Assembly (NCBI GenBank): GCA_963845675.1
Contig: CAWJSX010000001.1
Span: forward strand, 434,001 to 498,000
Origin: CAWJMD01 sp963845675
Lineage (GTDB): Bacteria > Actinomycetota > Actinomycetes > Actinomycetales > CAWJMD01
Length of the DNA: 64,000 nt
Direction: 5' to 3'
Both the position numbers and the translations under genes were made by a program. Each line of letters starts with the position of its first letter. Position 1 is the stretch's first letter. The notes beneath the pieces were generated by a model, which had not been told where the DNA came from, did not search any database, and saw nothing but the letters and a program-made list of their open reading frames with translations. Shown piece by piece: positions 10,979-21,472 of this stretch.

Positions 10979-11237
10979 GGTGTCCTTCTCTCTCGACGGG
11001 ATCGTCCGACCTCGTCGCGCGGTATTCGTTGCAGTTCTTATCGGCGTCGGAGGCGGGTACTTGACGATTTGATCGACGGCACGTGTCGGTGCCGTCCACC
11101 GGATTGCTCCGGTCGGGGAGGTTGAGCGGGTGTTCCGGCGCGTTTCACGGCCCGCCGGTGCCGGAGAGTGACCGGTGTCCCCAGGTCGCATCCGGTCCCG
11201 GGGCACCCGGACGGACCACTTTCCGGACGCATGGGAC
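10979..11237. other. intergenic region upstream of SipW-type gene
   Basis: About 259 bp without a gene. The part near 11015-11075 is notably less GC-rich than its surroundings and probably carries the promoter of the surface-protein pair, but I cannot assign clear -35/-10 boxes. An imperfect inverted repeat (GGTGTCCCC with GGGGCACC, about 11172-11206) could end transcription of the upstream regulator. Confidence 0.35.
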
Positions 11238-13980
11238 CTACCAGCGGACGAGCTTCCAGACCTCCGGGCGTGGCTCGTCCTCGGCACCGACGTCCGCGAA
11301 CAGGGCGACGGCCGTCTTGAGGTGGCGCATGGACTCGTCCGTCTCGCCGCGCGCGTGCAGCAGGTCTGCCAGGTTGTTGTGCAGGGCGGCCTCGCGGTGC
11401 CGGTCACCCTGCGCGCTGCACAGGCTCAGCGCGTCCGCCGTGAGAGCCGTGGAGCTCACCAGGTCGCCGGCCTGCCGGTGCACGAGGGCCAGGTTGTTCA
11501 GGACGGCGACCCGCGCGGCGACGTCACCGAGCTGCTCGGCGAGGGCGCGGCTGGTCTCCAGGTGGGTGCGGGCCTCCTGCAGCGACGACCGCTCCGACGC
11601 GAGCATCCCCAGGAGGTTGTGCGCCTGGCCCCTGGCGGCCGGGTCGGACGAGGAGTCGGCGAGCCGGAGGGCGCCGAGCGCGAGGTCGGTCGCTCCCGGC
11701 TCGTCGCCTGACATCAACCTCACGACGCTGAGGTCGGCGGTGATCCGGGCCCGGGTCGCGGGGCGGTCCGGCGGGGTGGCGTCCAGCGCCGCGCGCAGGT
11801 GCACCTCGGCCAGGCGGTGGTCCCCACGCCGGTGGTGCACCTGCCCCAGCCTGTGCTCGATCCCGCCGAGCGCCGGCGCGGGGGCTGCGGCGGCGGCCGT
11901 CTCGTAGCTGGTGACGGCCTCGGTGTAGCCGCCGGCGAGCATCTGGAGGTCGCCCAGGGCCACGTGGAGGGCGGCGGTGTCCGGGTGCCCGAGCGCCAAC
12001 GCCGCGTCGAGGTGGTCCCTGGCTGCGGCGTTCGCGAACACCTGGCGTGCGCTCTGCGCCGCGACCACGTGTGCCCGAGCCGCCTCCTCGAGGCGGCCTG
12101 CCAGTTCGAGGTGGCGTGCCGCGGTGGCGGGCGACGACGCCGACGCGTCGGCAGCCCGGCCGTGCAGCAGCCGACGCCGGGCCGTTCCGGCGTCGTCGTA
12201 GGCCACCTGCCGCACCTGGTCGTGGCAGAAGTCGTAGACGGTGTCCGCCTCACGCAGCAGGCCGTGCGCCACGAGCACGTCGAGGGCGTCCGCGGACTCC
12301 TCCTCGGACCGTCCGCTCACGGCCTGCACCGTGCGGGGGTCGAAGGACCGACCGAGCACCGCGGCGGCGGTGAGGACCTGCCGGCCCGTCTCGCTCACCC
12401 GGTGGAGCCGGGCCCGGACGAGGTCTCGCACGCCCGTGGGTACGTCCCACTCGGTCTGGTCGAGGTCGACCGCGCCCAGGTACTCGACGAGCAGGAAGGG
12501 CACGCCCTGGGTGGTTCCGTGCAGCCGACCCACGACCTCGGACGTCGCGTCTGGACGCACGGCACGGGTGATGCGCCCCACGGCGTCCGGACCCAGAGGC
12601 TGGAGGTCGAGGACCGCCCCGCGACCTGTCCGGGCGGCGTCCGAGATCGTGCGGACCAGAGGGTGCTCGTGGGGGCTGCGCCACGTCAGCACCGTGAGCA
12701 GGGGCCGCCGCGCCGTCCGTCGGACCCCGAAGGAGAGAAGGGCGAGGGTCGCCTCGTCCGCGAGGTGCGTGTCATCGAGCGACGAGGACCCCCGGCGCGT
12801 CCTCCGGCGCAGGCCGCGACCAGGGCGTCCCACAGCGAGGCCAGGAAGCGCGCCTCCTCGCCCGGCCGCGGTAACCCGTCGACCGCGGGGTACGCGACGT
12901 CGCCGAGCAGCCGGCCGACGTCGTGGCGCGTCGGGTCCGGCAGGCCGTCGAGCACGCCGGGCGACACGGCCAGCCGGGCTGTCAGCAGGTCGATGACAGG
13001 CCCGTAGGCCAGCGCGGACTCGTCCTCGTACGCCCGTGCCACGAGGGGGACCGCGCCCCGACGGGACAGGGCGCCGACCAGCTCCTCTCCGAGGCGGGTC
13101 CGGCCGATACCCGCCTCTCCGCGGACCAGCACGACCCTGCCGTCGGGACCGACCAGCGCGTGCTCGGCTCACGAGCGCGGTCAGCTCGTCGTCGCGGCCG
13201 ACGAACGGGGGAGGGATCCGTCCCTTCGGGGGGACGCCTGCGTGCACAACGGAGGGGACGCTCACGGGCAGGCCCTGGCCGGTGCTGATCGCCTCGTAGA
13301 GCTCGGTCGTCTCACGCAGTGGCGGCACCCCGAGCTCACGTGAGAGGGTCGCGCACGCACTCGCGGTACTGGTGGAGCGCGGCGGCGCGGTCACCCGTCG
13401 CGGCGAGGAGCCGGATGAGTGCTCGGTGCGCGGGCTCCTGCAGCGGCTCGAGCTCCAGCCATCGACGGGCGGCCTGCAGGGCGCCGTGGTGGTCGCGCGA
13501 GCCCTCGCGGGTCTCGGTCAGGCGCGCCAGGCACGCCACCAGCTCGGAACGCACCGCCTCGGCCTGCGCCTCCACCCACGTCTCGAACTCCGGTGCGTCC
13601 CGGACGACGAAGCCCTCAAGCAGGTCCCCGCCGGCGAGGTCGACCGCCTCCGCGTCCCTGCCTCCGCGCACCAGCTCCCGGAAGCGGAGGACGTCGACCT
13701 GCAGCCCCGGGCCGGGCCGCAGCGCCACGTGGTCGCGGTCGGCGACCAGGAGACCTGGTCCGACGACGGAACGGATCGTCGACAGGGTCCGGCGCAGGGC
13801 GCCCCGTGCGTGGGTGAGGTCCTGATCCGGCCACAGCACGTCGGCGAGGGCGTCCCGCGGCCGCGGACCGCCAGCCAGCGCGAGGTGAGCCAGCGCGGCA
13901 AGCGCCTTGCGCGTGTCGAAGTGCACGACGACGCCGTCTCGGAGCACCTGAGGGGGGCCCAGGAGCCTGATCTCGATCAC
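11238..13980 (-). CDS. SARP/AfsR-type transcriptional regulator with AAA ATPase and TPR domains, frameshifted
   Basis: A regulator of about 910 residues. Residues 1-95 are an OmpR-like winged helix (IEIRLLGPPQVLRDG, with RRTLSTIR in the recognition region). Residues 100-215 are a BTAD helical domain (WLELEPLQEPAHRALIRLLA). A P-loop ATPase follows, with Walker A GEAGIGRTRL, in which Arg replaces the usual Lys, and Walker B ending LDDTHLADE. The C-terminal half is built of TPR-like helices. The start is GTG 13980. Four one-base insertions (near 13346, 13172 and two between 12790 and 12815) explain the broken frame. It is divergent from the sensor operon and upstream of the SipW/Ig-repeat pair, so it may control either or both; this is inference. 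Confidence 0.75.
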
Positions 13981-14217
13981 TGCACCTCGTCACCGGGGCG
14001 AACATCGGCGACGCCCCCGTCCGGTCGCACGCCGTAACGATTCTGGCACGCGGACCCGCGATCGTCGGGTGTGTTCCGGCGGGTCCTGCGACGACTCAGG
14101 GAGCGGCCCGTCCATGCCGTCCAGCACTCGGACCGAGAAGTCGCTGCAGGGCCCGTCGGACAGGTCCATCCTTGTCCCGACCGGTGGACGAGGGAAGCAC
14201 GCGAGCGAGGACCGCAC
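13981..14217. other. divergent intergenic region between SARP regulator and sensor operon
   Basis: This 237-bp region separates two divergent transcripts and must hold both promoters. I see no convincing sigma-A boxes or clear operator. It is a plausible binding region for the SARP regulator, which is inference only. Confidence 0.35.
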
Positions 14218-15420
14218 GTGAGGGCACCGAGGCGGAGGGTCCGGCGTGGCACGAGCGTGCTCGCGCTGACCCTCCTGGCTGCGTTCTGCGGACTGACGGC
14301 GTTCGCCTTCTGGGACGGCGCGACGGGCACGGGCACTGGTGACACTTTCGCGGTCGTCGCCGTCGGCTTCGCGCTGGTCGGAGCGGTCGTGGCGGTACGC
14401 CGGCCCGCGAACTCCGTGGGATGGCTGCGTGCTGGCGCATCGCGGTGCTGATCGCCTTCGGCAGCTTCGGCGAGGCCTACGCAGGCGTACCGGGTCGCCC
14501 GGGTCGCGTCTGGGTCGGGTGGGCCACCGGCTGGTCCTGGCACCTGTGGCTGGTCGCGATCGTGGTGTACCTGCCTCTGGTATTCCCGACGGGGACCCTG
14601 CCCTCACGACGTTGGCGCGGTGTCGGCTGGCTCGGAGCCGTCGCTCTCGTGCTGATGGTGGTCCCCGACGCGCTGATCCCCGGTGACCTCGACCTTACGA
14701 CTGCACGGATCGACAACCCGGTCGGCTTCGAAGGCCGGCATCGGGATCCTACGTCGATCGTCTCGATGGGGGACTACGCGTGCTTCGCCGCCTCGCTCGT
14801 TGCTCGCCGGTACCTGCCTGGTCGTGCGTTTCCGTCGCTCGACGGGCAGCGAGCGACAGCAGCTGAAGTGGTTCGCTCTCAACGGGGTCGGCGTTCTCGC
14901 GAGCATGTCGATGGCGCTTCTCGGCCAGCTCTGGCCCGGGGGCTGGCGCGACGCCGTCGGAATGGTGGGCTGGGTCCTGTTCTTGGCGACCGGCTTCCTC
15001 GGGCTACCTCTGGCCATCGGCCTCGCCGTCCTGCGGTACCGGCTGTACGACATCGACGTCGTGATCAACCGGACGCTGGTCTACGGCGCCCTCACCGCGG
15101 TGCTCGGGTCGGCCTACCTGGGGTCGGTGCTGCTGCTTCAGCTCGTGCTGGCACCGGTGACGAGCCAGTCGGACATCGCGGTGGCCGGCTCGACGCTCGC
15201 TGTGGCCGGGCTGTTCCGGCCCGCGCGCAGCGCCATCCAACGCGCCGTCGACCGCAGGTTCTACCGCCGGCGCTACGACGCCCAGCGGACCGTCGACGCG
15301 TTCGCCGGGAGGCTGCGCTCGGAGCTCGACCTGAGGTCGGTCGGGGAGGACCTGCGCGAGGTCGTCGACGACACGGTGCAGCCCGTGCACGTGTCCCTGT
15401 GGCTCCGGAGCGCCGCGTGA
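14218..15420 (+). CDS. polytopic sensor-like membrane protein 1 of 6, frameshifted
   Basis: First of six paralogues. The N-terminal half has about six hydrophobic segments (for example SVLALTLLAAFCGLTAFAFW). It is followed by the cytoplasmic RFRRSTGSERQQLKWF signature, two to three more helices and the conserved block YDIDVVINRTLVYGALTAVL. The C-terminal soluble part reads RRFYRRRYDAQRTVDAFAGR and ends in VQPVHVSLWLRSAA. In many actinobacteria this module precedes GAF, PP2C or histidine-kinase domains in one polypeptide; here it stands alone. The start is GTG 14218 behind GAGG. Indels near 14430 and 14805 break the frame; homology to the other five copies shows the intended reading. It overlaps the next gene by 4 nt. 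Confidence 0.7.
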
Positions 15421-16613
15421 CCCCCGCCCGCACGGCGTGGGGCGCCTTCGCCCTCGCCCTGGCCTCGTGCCTGGTCGGATTGGCCGTCCTGGCCACCGTC
15501 CCGGCGGACGCTCTGGCGCGACACGACTACACCTGGGGACTGGAGGCCTCGTTCGTCCTGGTGCTGGCCGTGTTCGGCCTGGTCGGTGTTCTCGTCGCCG
15601 CACGGGAGCCGGCCAACCCTGTGGGTTGGCTCTTCCTGGCGACGCTGGTCGTACAGGCGGTCTTCCTGCCGCTGGCCGCCTATGCGCACCGGTCGCTGGC
15701 CGTCTCGGAGCTGCCGGGCGCCGTGTGGGCCGCCTGGGTGTCCGACTGGGTCTACCCGTTGACGGCGGTCCTGATCGGCCTGGCGTTGGTGCTCTTCCCG
15801 AACGGACGCCCGGCCACGACGTCGTGGCGGTGGGCGGTCTGGCTGTGTGTGCTGGCGACGGTGCCTATCGTCCTGCACCAGGCCGCGGTGCCCGGGCCGC
15901 TCGACGGCTTCCCGGCGGTGGACAACCCGGCGGGCCAGGCGTGGGCCGTCCCGTTCGGGAACGTCGACCCGCCCTTCGCCAGCGCGGTGGTCCTCGTCGT
16001 GGCACTCCTCTCCCTCATCGCACGGTTCCGCCGCTCCCGCGGGGTCGAGCGGCTGCAGCTGAAGTGGTTCGCCTGGTCCGCCTCGTTCATGGTCGGGTTC
16101 GTCGCCGTGGGTGGGCTCGCCACAGCGTCCGGGGTCGAGAGCGCCGCCTTGGAGGGATGGCTCGGAGGAGTCATCTTCCTGTTCCTCCTGTGCGCACTGC
16201 CCATCGGTGCCGGGACGGCGATCCTGCGTCACCGGCTGTACGACATCGACGTCGTGATCAACCGGACGCTGGTCTACGGCGCCCTTACCGCGGTGCTCGG
16301 GTCGGCCTACCTGGGGTCGGTCCTGCTCCTGCAGCTGGTGCTCAGCCCGGTCACCGGTCGGTCGGACCTGGCCGTGGCGGCGTCGACCCTTGCGGTGGCC
16401 GCGCTGTTCCGTCCGGCCCGCACCACGATCCAGCGGCTCGTGGACAAGCGCTTCTACCGGAGCCGGTACGACGCGCAGCGGACCGTCGAGGCGTTCGCGG
16501 GGAGCCTGCGCTCGCAGCTGGACCTGCGGGCCGTGGGGGAGGACCTCCGCGGTGTGGTCGCGGAGACGGTCCAGCCCGTGCACGTCGCGGTGTGGCTACG
16601 AGGTGCCCCGTGA
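15417..16613 (+). CDS. polytopic sensor-like membrane protein 2 of 6
   Basis: An intact 398-residue paralogue starting at GTG 15417 inside the previous stop codon (GTGA). Six hydrophobic segments precede RFRRSRGVERLQLKWFAW. Then come further helices, YDIDVVINRTLVYGALTAVL, a cytoplasmic linker with DKRFYRSRYDAQRTVEAFAG and the end VQPVHVAVWLRGAP. Its central stretch is nearly identical in DNA to gene 1 (about 16231-16335 against 15036-15140), while its first half differs. No kinase, phosphatase or DNA-binding domain is present, so it needs a partner to signal. The downstream GAF-PP2C-kinase protein of the same operon is the obvious candidate. Confidence 0.8.
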   Translation: MTPARTAWGAFALALASCLVGLAVLATVPADALARHDYTWGLEASFVLVLAVFGLVGVLVAAREPANPVGWLFLATLVVQAVFLPLAAYAHRSLAVSELPGAVWAAWVSDWVYPLTAVLIGLALVLFPNGRPATTSWRWAVWLCVLATVPIVLHQAAVPGPLDGFPAVDNPAGQAWAVPFGNVDPPFASAVVLVVALLSLIARFRRSRGVERLQLKWFAWSASFMVGFVAVGGLATASGVESAALEGWLGGVIFLFLLCALPIGAGTAILRHRLYDIDVVINRTLVYGALTAVLGSAYLGSVLLLQLVLSPVTGRSDLAVAASTLAVAALFRPARTTIQRLVDKRFYRSRYDAQRTVEAFAGSLRSQLDLRAVGEDLRGVVAETVQPVHVAVWLRGAP

Positions 16614-17786
16614 CCCGCCGCTGGACGACGGTGCTGGCCTGGGGGCTCTTCGCCGCCTTCGTGGCGCTCGTCGCCTTCACGTTGTGGCAGCTCCTGGCCG
16701 GTAGTCCCTCCGACGAGTGGGTCGTCGGGCTGGCCGGGGGGTACGCCCTCGTCGGCGCTCTCGTGGCGTCCCGTCAGCCCCGGAACGGTGTGGGGTGGAT
16801 CCTGCTGGCGATCTCGGTGGCTCTGGCATCGGGTGCAGCGTTGGAGGCGTACGCCGCAGTTCCGGAGCGCCCGGGCCGCGAGTGGGCCGGGTGGGTCGCC
16901 ATGTTGACCTGGCCGGTCTGGATGGTTCTTGTCGCGATCTACCTGCCCGCTGCTGTTCCCCACCGGGCGTCTGCTGTCCTCTCGCTGGCGGCCGGTGGTC
17001 TGGCTGGGTGCCGTGGCCCTGGTGCTCGTCAGCGCGTCGGCCGCGCTCCGACCGGGACCGATGGACGTGGAGATGAGGCTGGACAACCCGGTCGGGGTAC
17101 GCGCGGTCGAACCGTGGCTGGGGCCGGCAGAGGGGCTCGCCAACGTCCTCCTGGCGCTGGCCTTCGTCCTGGCGGCTGCGTCCCTGGCTGTGCGCTTCCG
17201 ACGCTCTGCCGGTGTCGAGCGGCAACAGCTGAAGTGGTTCGCCCTGATCGGGATGGTCGCCGTGGGCGCGCTGACCCTGGCGATGGTGAACGTGCTCTTC
17301 CCCGGGCCCACAACCGATCCGGTGGGTACCGTCGGCTACTTCACCTTCCTGTTCACCTCGCTGATCGGGATTCCCGTGGCGTTGGGTATCGCGATCCTGC
17401 GTCACCGGCTCCTGGATATCGACGTGGTCCTCAACCGGACGCTCGTCTACGGCTCCCTGACGGCCACGCTCCTGGCGGCCTACCTGGGAGCGGTGCTGCT
17501 CCTGCAGCTGCTGCTGCGTCCCCTGACGGAGTCCTCTGACCTGGCGGTAGCCGGGTCCACCTTGGCGGTCGCCGCCCTGTTCCGTCCGGCCAGGTCGGCG
17601 ATCCAGCACGCGGTGGACAAGCGCTTCTACCGGAGCCGGTACGACGCGCAGAGGACCGTCGAGGCGTTCGCCGGGCGGCTGCGCTCGCAGCTGGACCTGC
17701 GGGCGGTGGGGGAGGACCTTCGCGGCGTCGTCGCGGACACGGTGCAACCCGTGCACGTGTCGCTCTGGCTCAGAGGTGTGCGGTGA
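16610..17786 (+). CDS. polytopic sensor-like membrane protein 3 of 6, one frameshift
   Basis: Starts at GTG 16610 in a GTGA overlap and ends overlapping gene 4. The layout matches the other copies: N-terminal helices (TVLAWGLFAAFVALVAFT), RFRRSAGVERQQLKWFAL, LDIDVVLNRTLVYGSLTATL and a C-terminal DKRFYRSRYDAQRTVEAFAG block ending VSLWLRGVR. One extra base near 16947, in the sequence coding for IYLPLLFPTGRLL, splits the reading frame; deleting it restores 391 residues. Note Leu where the other copies have Ile in the INRT motif. The C-terminal half is almost identical to gene 4 in DNA. Confidence 0.77.
17434..17671 (+). repeat. near-identical 238-bp block shared with 18606-18843
   Basis: Aligned by eye with 18606-18843 in the next gene (constant offset 1172), I count about six mismatches in 238 bp. 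The regions upstream of the block differ much more. This points to recent duplication or gene conversion limited to the conserved half of the sensor genes. Confidence 0.8.
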
Positions 17787-18958
17787 GCCGACGAAGGGCA
17801 CCCCTCCTCGCCTGGACCCTGTTCGCAGTCTTCGTGGCGATGGTGGTGTTCACGTACGTCGAGCTGCTTGCCGGACATCCTTCGGACGAGTGGTTCGTCG
17901 TGGTCGCGCTGGGCTATGCGGTGGTCGGTGCGCTGGTCGCCTCCCGCCGGCCCGAGAACCCTCTGGGCTGGCTGTTGTTGACCATCTCCGTGGTGCTGGG
18001 CCTCGGAGCCGCCGCCGAGAGCTACGCCCTCGTACCGGGCCGTCCTGGACGAGCCTGGGTCGGCTGGGTCTCCTCGTGGTCGTGGAGCGTGTGGATGGTC
18101 CTCGCGGCGGTGTACGTCCCGCTCCTGTTCCCGACCGGCCGGCTCCTGTCCCGGCGCTGGCGTCCGGTGGCCTGGCTCGGGGCGGTCGCGCTGTCGCTCA
18201 TGGTGGCTGTGACGACCCTGCAGCCCGGATATCTGGACCCGGAGACCCAGCTCGTCAACCCTCTCGGAGTGCCGGGAGCCCGGCAGTGGCTGGCGACGGC
18301 CGAGCTGGTCGGCAACGTCGCCCTGGCCTCCGCGTTCGTCCTCGCGGCAGCCTCGCTGGCCGTGCGTCTCCGCCGGTCCCGGGGTGTCGAGCGGCAGCAG
18401 CTCAAGTGGTTCGCGCTCGTCGGGATGGTCGTGGTGACTTCCCTCGTACTGGCCATGGTCAACGTGCTCGTCCCCGTCCAGAGCACCTACTTGCTCGGCG
18501 CGGTGGGCTGGTTCACGTTCCTGTTCGCGTCCCTGATCGGCGTGCCTGTCGCCGTGGGCATCGCGATCCTGCGTCACGGGCTGCTCGACATCGACGTCGT
18601 GATCAACCGGACGCTCGTCTACGGCTCCGTGACCATGACGCTCCTGGCGGCCTACCTGGGAGCCGTGCTGCTCCTGCAGCTGCTGCTGCGTCCCCTGACG
18701 GAGTCCTCTGACTTGGCGGTAGCCGGGTCCACCTTGGCGGTCGCCGCCCTGTTCCGTCCGGCCAGGTCGGCGATCCAGCACGCGGTGGACAAGCGCTTCT
18801 ACCGGAGCCGGTACGACGCGCAGAGGACCGTCGAGGCGTTCGCTGGGAGGCTGCGCTCGCAGCTGGACCTGCACACCGTGGGGGAGGACCTACGGGGCGT
18901 GGTCGCGGAGACGGTGCAGCCCGTGAACGTCTCGGTGTGGCTGCGGGGTGCGCCGTGA
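17783..18958 (+). CDS. polytopic sensor-like membrane protein 4 of 6
   Basis: An intact 391-residue paralogue, start GTG 17783 in a GTGA overlap. The membrane half runs from LLAWTLFAVFVAMVVFTYVE through SLIGVPVAVGIAILRH. The conserved LDIDVVINRTLVYGSVTMTL and DKRFYRSRYDAQRTVEAFAG motifs follow, and the end is VNVSVWLRGAP. It shares long nearly identical DNA with gene 3 in its second half. No enzymatic domain is visible; the protein should sense at the membrane and signal through its C-terminal helical part. Confidence 0.82.
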   Translation: MSRRRAPLLAWTLFAVFVAMVVFTYVELLAGHPSDEWFVVVALGYAVVGALVASRRPENPLGWLLLTISVVLGLGAAAESYALVPGRPGRAWVGWVSSWSWSVWMVLAAVYVPLLFPTGRLLSRRWRPVAWLGAVALSLMVAVTTLQPGYLDPETQLVNPLGVPGARQWLATAELVGNVALASAFVLAAASLAVRLRRSRGVERQQLKWFALVGMVVVTSLVLAMVNVLVPVQSTYLLGAVGWFTFLFASLIGVPVAVGIAILRHGLLDIDVVINRTLVYGSVTMTLLAAYLGAVLLLQLLLRPLTESSDLAVAGSTLAVAALFRPARSAIQHAVDKRFYRSRYDAQRTVEAFAGRLRSQLDLHTVGEDLRGVVAETVQPVNVSVWLRGAP

Positions 18959-20226
18959 GGCTGCACGATCCACGTGAGTGGTCCGACCGGACGCTACGAA
19001 GGGTCGCCTGGCTGGTGTGGTGGGTCCAGGTCGCCGTGATGGTGGTCAGGGTCTGGTTCGACCTCACCAGTCGGCACAACGAGAGCTCCTGGGGCTGGAC
19101 CGGAGGTCTCGTCCTGGCCGGGCAGGACCTCGTCCCGGCCGTGTTCGCGCTCGTGGGCCTGGTGATCCTGGTCAGGCACCCACGCACGACGATCGGGTGG
19201 GTGCTCCAGGCGGTGGGTCTGTCGTGGGTGCTCGACCTCGTCCTCGTCCTCTACGCCACGGTGGGGCTCGTCATACGCCCCGGCTCACTGCCGGCAGCCG
19301 ACGTCGCCGCTGCGATCGGCGAGGGAGCATGGGCCCCGTTCATCATGGCGATGGGGACCTTCCTCATCCTGCTCTTTCCGGACGGGCGGCTGCCGTCGAG
19401 GGCCTGGCGTCCGGTGGCCTGGACTGCGGCCGTGACCACCGTTGTCCTGCCGGTCCTCATCACCGTCAGTCCGGGACCGTTGGAGGAGGGTCCTGTCCCC
19501 GGCATGGCCAACCCGTTGGGGCTGGAGAGCGTCCGCGTGCCCCTCGCGGTGGCGGTGGGCCTGTTCCTCGCCCTCGTCCCGTTCAGCATCCTCGCCTCGG
19601 CGGTGTCCCTGGCCGTGCGGTTCCGCAGTTCCACCGGGGTCGTCCGCCAGCAGCTCAAGTGGCTGACGCTCGCGGGGGCCGTGGTCGCCGCGCTCTACGT
19701 GGTCGCCATGTCGGTCAGCCTCCTCGGCTCTCCCACGTCCACCGCTGTCCCGGGCTGGGTCAAGACCCTCCAGACCCTGTCCCTCTTCTCGTTCGTGCTG
19801 CTGCCGACGGCGATCGGCATCGCGGTGATGAGGTACCGGCTGTTCGACGTCGACGTCGTCATCAACCGCACCCTCGTCTACGGGGCCCTCACCGCTCTCC
19901 TCGCGCTGGCCTACCTGGGCGCGGTGCTGGTCCTGCAGCTCGTGCTGACCCCGCTGACGTCCTCGTCCGACCTGGCCGTCGCCGGGTCGACACTTGCGGT
20001 GGCTGCGCTGTTCCGCCCCGCCCGCGGCCGGATCCAGATGCTGGTGGACCGGCGCTTCTTCCGTCGCCGGTACGACGCGCAGCGGACGCTCGACCTGTTC
20101 GGGACCCGGCTGCGAGCCGATCTCGACCTGGACTCGGTCGGAGCCGACCTGCGTGACGTCGTGGACCGCACCATGCAGCCTCGGCACGTCGCCGTGTGGC
20201 TCCGGCACGTCGGAGCCGACCGATGA
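18955..20226 (+). CDS. polytopic sensor-like membrane protein 5 of 6
   Basis: An intact protein of 423 residues, start GTG 18955 (MRLHDPREW) overlapping the previous stop. It is the most diverged in its N-terminal half (WSDRTLRRVAWLVWWVQVAV), with a longer first extracytoplasmic segment (FDLTSRHNESSWGWTGG). The core remains: RFRSSTGVVRQQLKWLT, FDVDVVINRTLVYGALTALL, DRRFFRRRYDAQRTLDLFGT and a C-terminal VAVWLRHVGADR. It overlaps gene 6 by 4 nt (ATGA). The divergence suggests a different stimulus from genes 1-4. Confidence 0.82.
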   Translation: MRLHDPREWSDRTLRRVAWLVWWVQVAVMVVRVWFDLTSRHNESSWGWTGGLVLAGQDLVPAVFALVGLVILVRHPRTTIGWVLQAVGLSWVLDLVLVLYATVGLVIRPGSLPAADVAAAIGEGAWAPFIMAMGTFLILLFPDGRLPSRAWRPVAWTAAVTTVVLPVLITVSPGPLEEGPVPGMANPLGLESVRVPLAVAVGLFLALVPFSILASAVSLAVRFRSSTGVVRQQLKWLTLAGAVVAALYVVAMSVSLLGSPTSTAVPGWVKTLQTLSLFSFVLLPTAIGIAVMRYRLFDVDVVINRTLVYGALTALLALAYLGAVLVLQLVLTPLTSSSDLAVAGSTLAVAALFRPARGRIQMLVDRRFFRRRYDAQRTLDLFGTRLRADLDLDSVGADLRDVVDRTMQPRHVAVWLRHVGADR

Positions 20227-21383
20227 CCCGCCTGCTCGCCTGGAGCCTGTGGGGGCTGGCCATCCCGACGGTGGTCGTCGGAGGAGTCATCGCCGCCGTG
20301 GACGACTGGAGCCCGCTCCTGACGGCGGGCTTCCTCGTCCTGGGCGTGGGCGCGGCCACCACCGGCCTGCTGGTGTCGCTCCGGGTACCGGGCAACGCCA
20401 ACGGGTGGATCCTGCTGTCGCTCGGGACCGGGCTGGGCCTGCTCCTGACGTGCGGGGGCTACGCGGAGCTGAGCGTGAAGCGGACTCAGGGCAGGCTGCC
20501 GGGGGACGCCGTGGCCGGCTGGTTCGGCACCTGGCCGTCCATACCGATCTTCTACGGCCTGCCGATCTTCCTGCTGCTGCTGTTCCCCAGCGGCAGGCTG
20601 CCCTCGCGACGCTGGCGCCCCGTGGCCTGGTTCGCCGGTGTGGCCGTGTCCCTTGCGACGGTGGCGGACGCGTTCTCACCCGGTGACGTGGCGCCAGGAC
20701 TGTCCAACCCGTTCGCTCCCACCGGGTCGGCCGCGGACGCCCTAGGGTTCGCCGGCGCCGCCACCGACTGGCTGGCGCTGCCGACCCTGCTGGCGGCCTC
20801 CTCAGCGCTCGTCGTTCGCCTGCGGCGGGCCCGTGGCGAGGAGAGGCTCCAGCTCAAGGGCTTCACCTACGCGGCCGCCCTGGCCGGCGTGGGCATGGGG
20901 GTCACGACCGTGACGACCGGCGTCGTGGGAGACATCGCCTTCACGCTGGGTCTGCTGGCCCTCGCCGGGCTGCCCCTGGCCGCCGGTCTCGCGATCCTGC
21001 GGTACCGCTTGTACGACGTCGACGTGGTCATCAACCGCACGCTCGTCTACGGCACCCTCACAGCCGTCCTGGCCACGACGTACCTGGGCATGGTCCTGCT
21101 GCTCCGGCTCCTGCTCAGCCCCCTGGCGGGCGAGAGCGACCTGGCGGTGGCCGGGTCCACGCTCGCGGTGGCGGCCCTGTTCCGCCCGCTGCGGGGTCGC
21201 GTCCAGGAGCTGGTCGACCGTCGCTTCTACCGCAGTCGCTACGACACGACCCGGACACTGGAGTCCTTCGGCGCCCGGCTGCGAGGAGAGCTCGACGTCA
21301 CGGCCGTGGTCACCGACCTGCGGTCGGTCGTGCGCGACACCGTCCACCCGACCGGTGTGACCCTCTGGCTCCGGGAGCCGTAA
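20223..21383 (+). CDS. polytopic sensor-like membrane protein 6 of 6
   Basis: An intact protein of 386 residues starting at ATG 20223 in an ATGA overlap. It has the same plan as the others: membrane half with IFYGLPIFLLLLFPSGRLPS, cytoplasmic signature RLRRARGEERLQLKGFT, then YDVDVVINRTLVYGTLTAVL, DRRFYRSRYDTTRTLESFGA and the end TGVTLWLREP. It is the last copy and is followed after 89 bp by the phosphatase-kinase gene. In fused homologues the segment ending in WLR directly precedes a GAF domain, which is how the next gene begins. The array therefore looks like a split form of such a protein. Confidence 0.82.
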   Translation: MTRLLAWSLWGLAIPTVVVGGVIAAVDDWSPLLTAGFLVLGVGAATTGLLVSLRVPGNANGWILLSLGTGLGLLLTCGGYAELSVKRTQGRLPGDAVAGWFGTWPSIPIFYGLPIFLLLLFPSGRLPSRRWRPVAWFAGVAVSLATVADAFSPGDVAPGLSNPFAPTGSAADALGFAGAATDWLALPTLLAASSALVVRLRRARGEERLQLKGFTYAAALAGVGMGVTTVTTGVVGDIAFTLGLLALAGLPLAAGLAILRYRLYDVDVVINRTLVYGTLTAVLATTYLGMVLLLRLLLSPLAGESDLAVAGSTLAVAALFRPLRGRVQELVDRRFYRSRYDTTRTLESFGARLRGELDVTAVVTDLRSVVRDTVHPTGVTLWLREP

Positions 21384-21472
21384 CGATGCCTGGACGCCGT
21401 GCGCGCACGATGAAGCCTGATGACCTGGACGCCAGGGAGCCTGGTGAGCTCGGCAGACGAGGAGGGCAGCCC

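Noticed and set aside
15273..18874. Long antisense open frames over the sensor array
   Set aside because: They reproduce the same Gln/Arg/His-rich mirror sequence in each copy and have no membrane or domain features.
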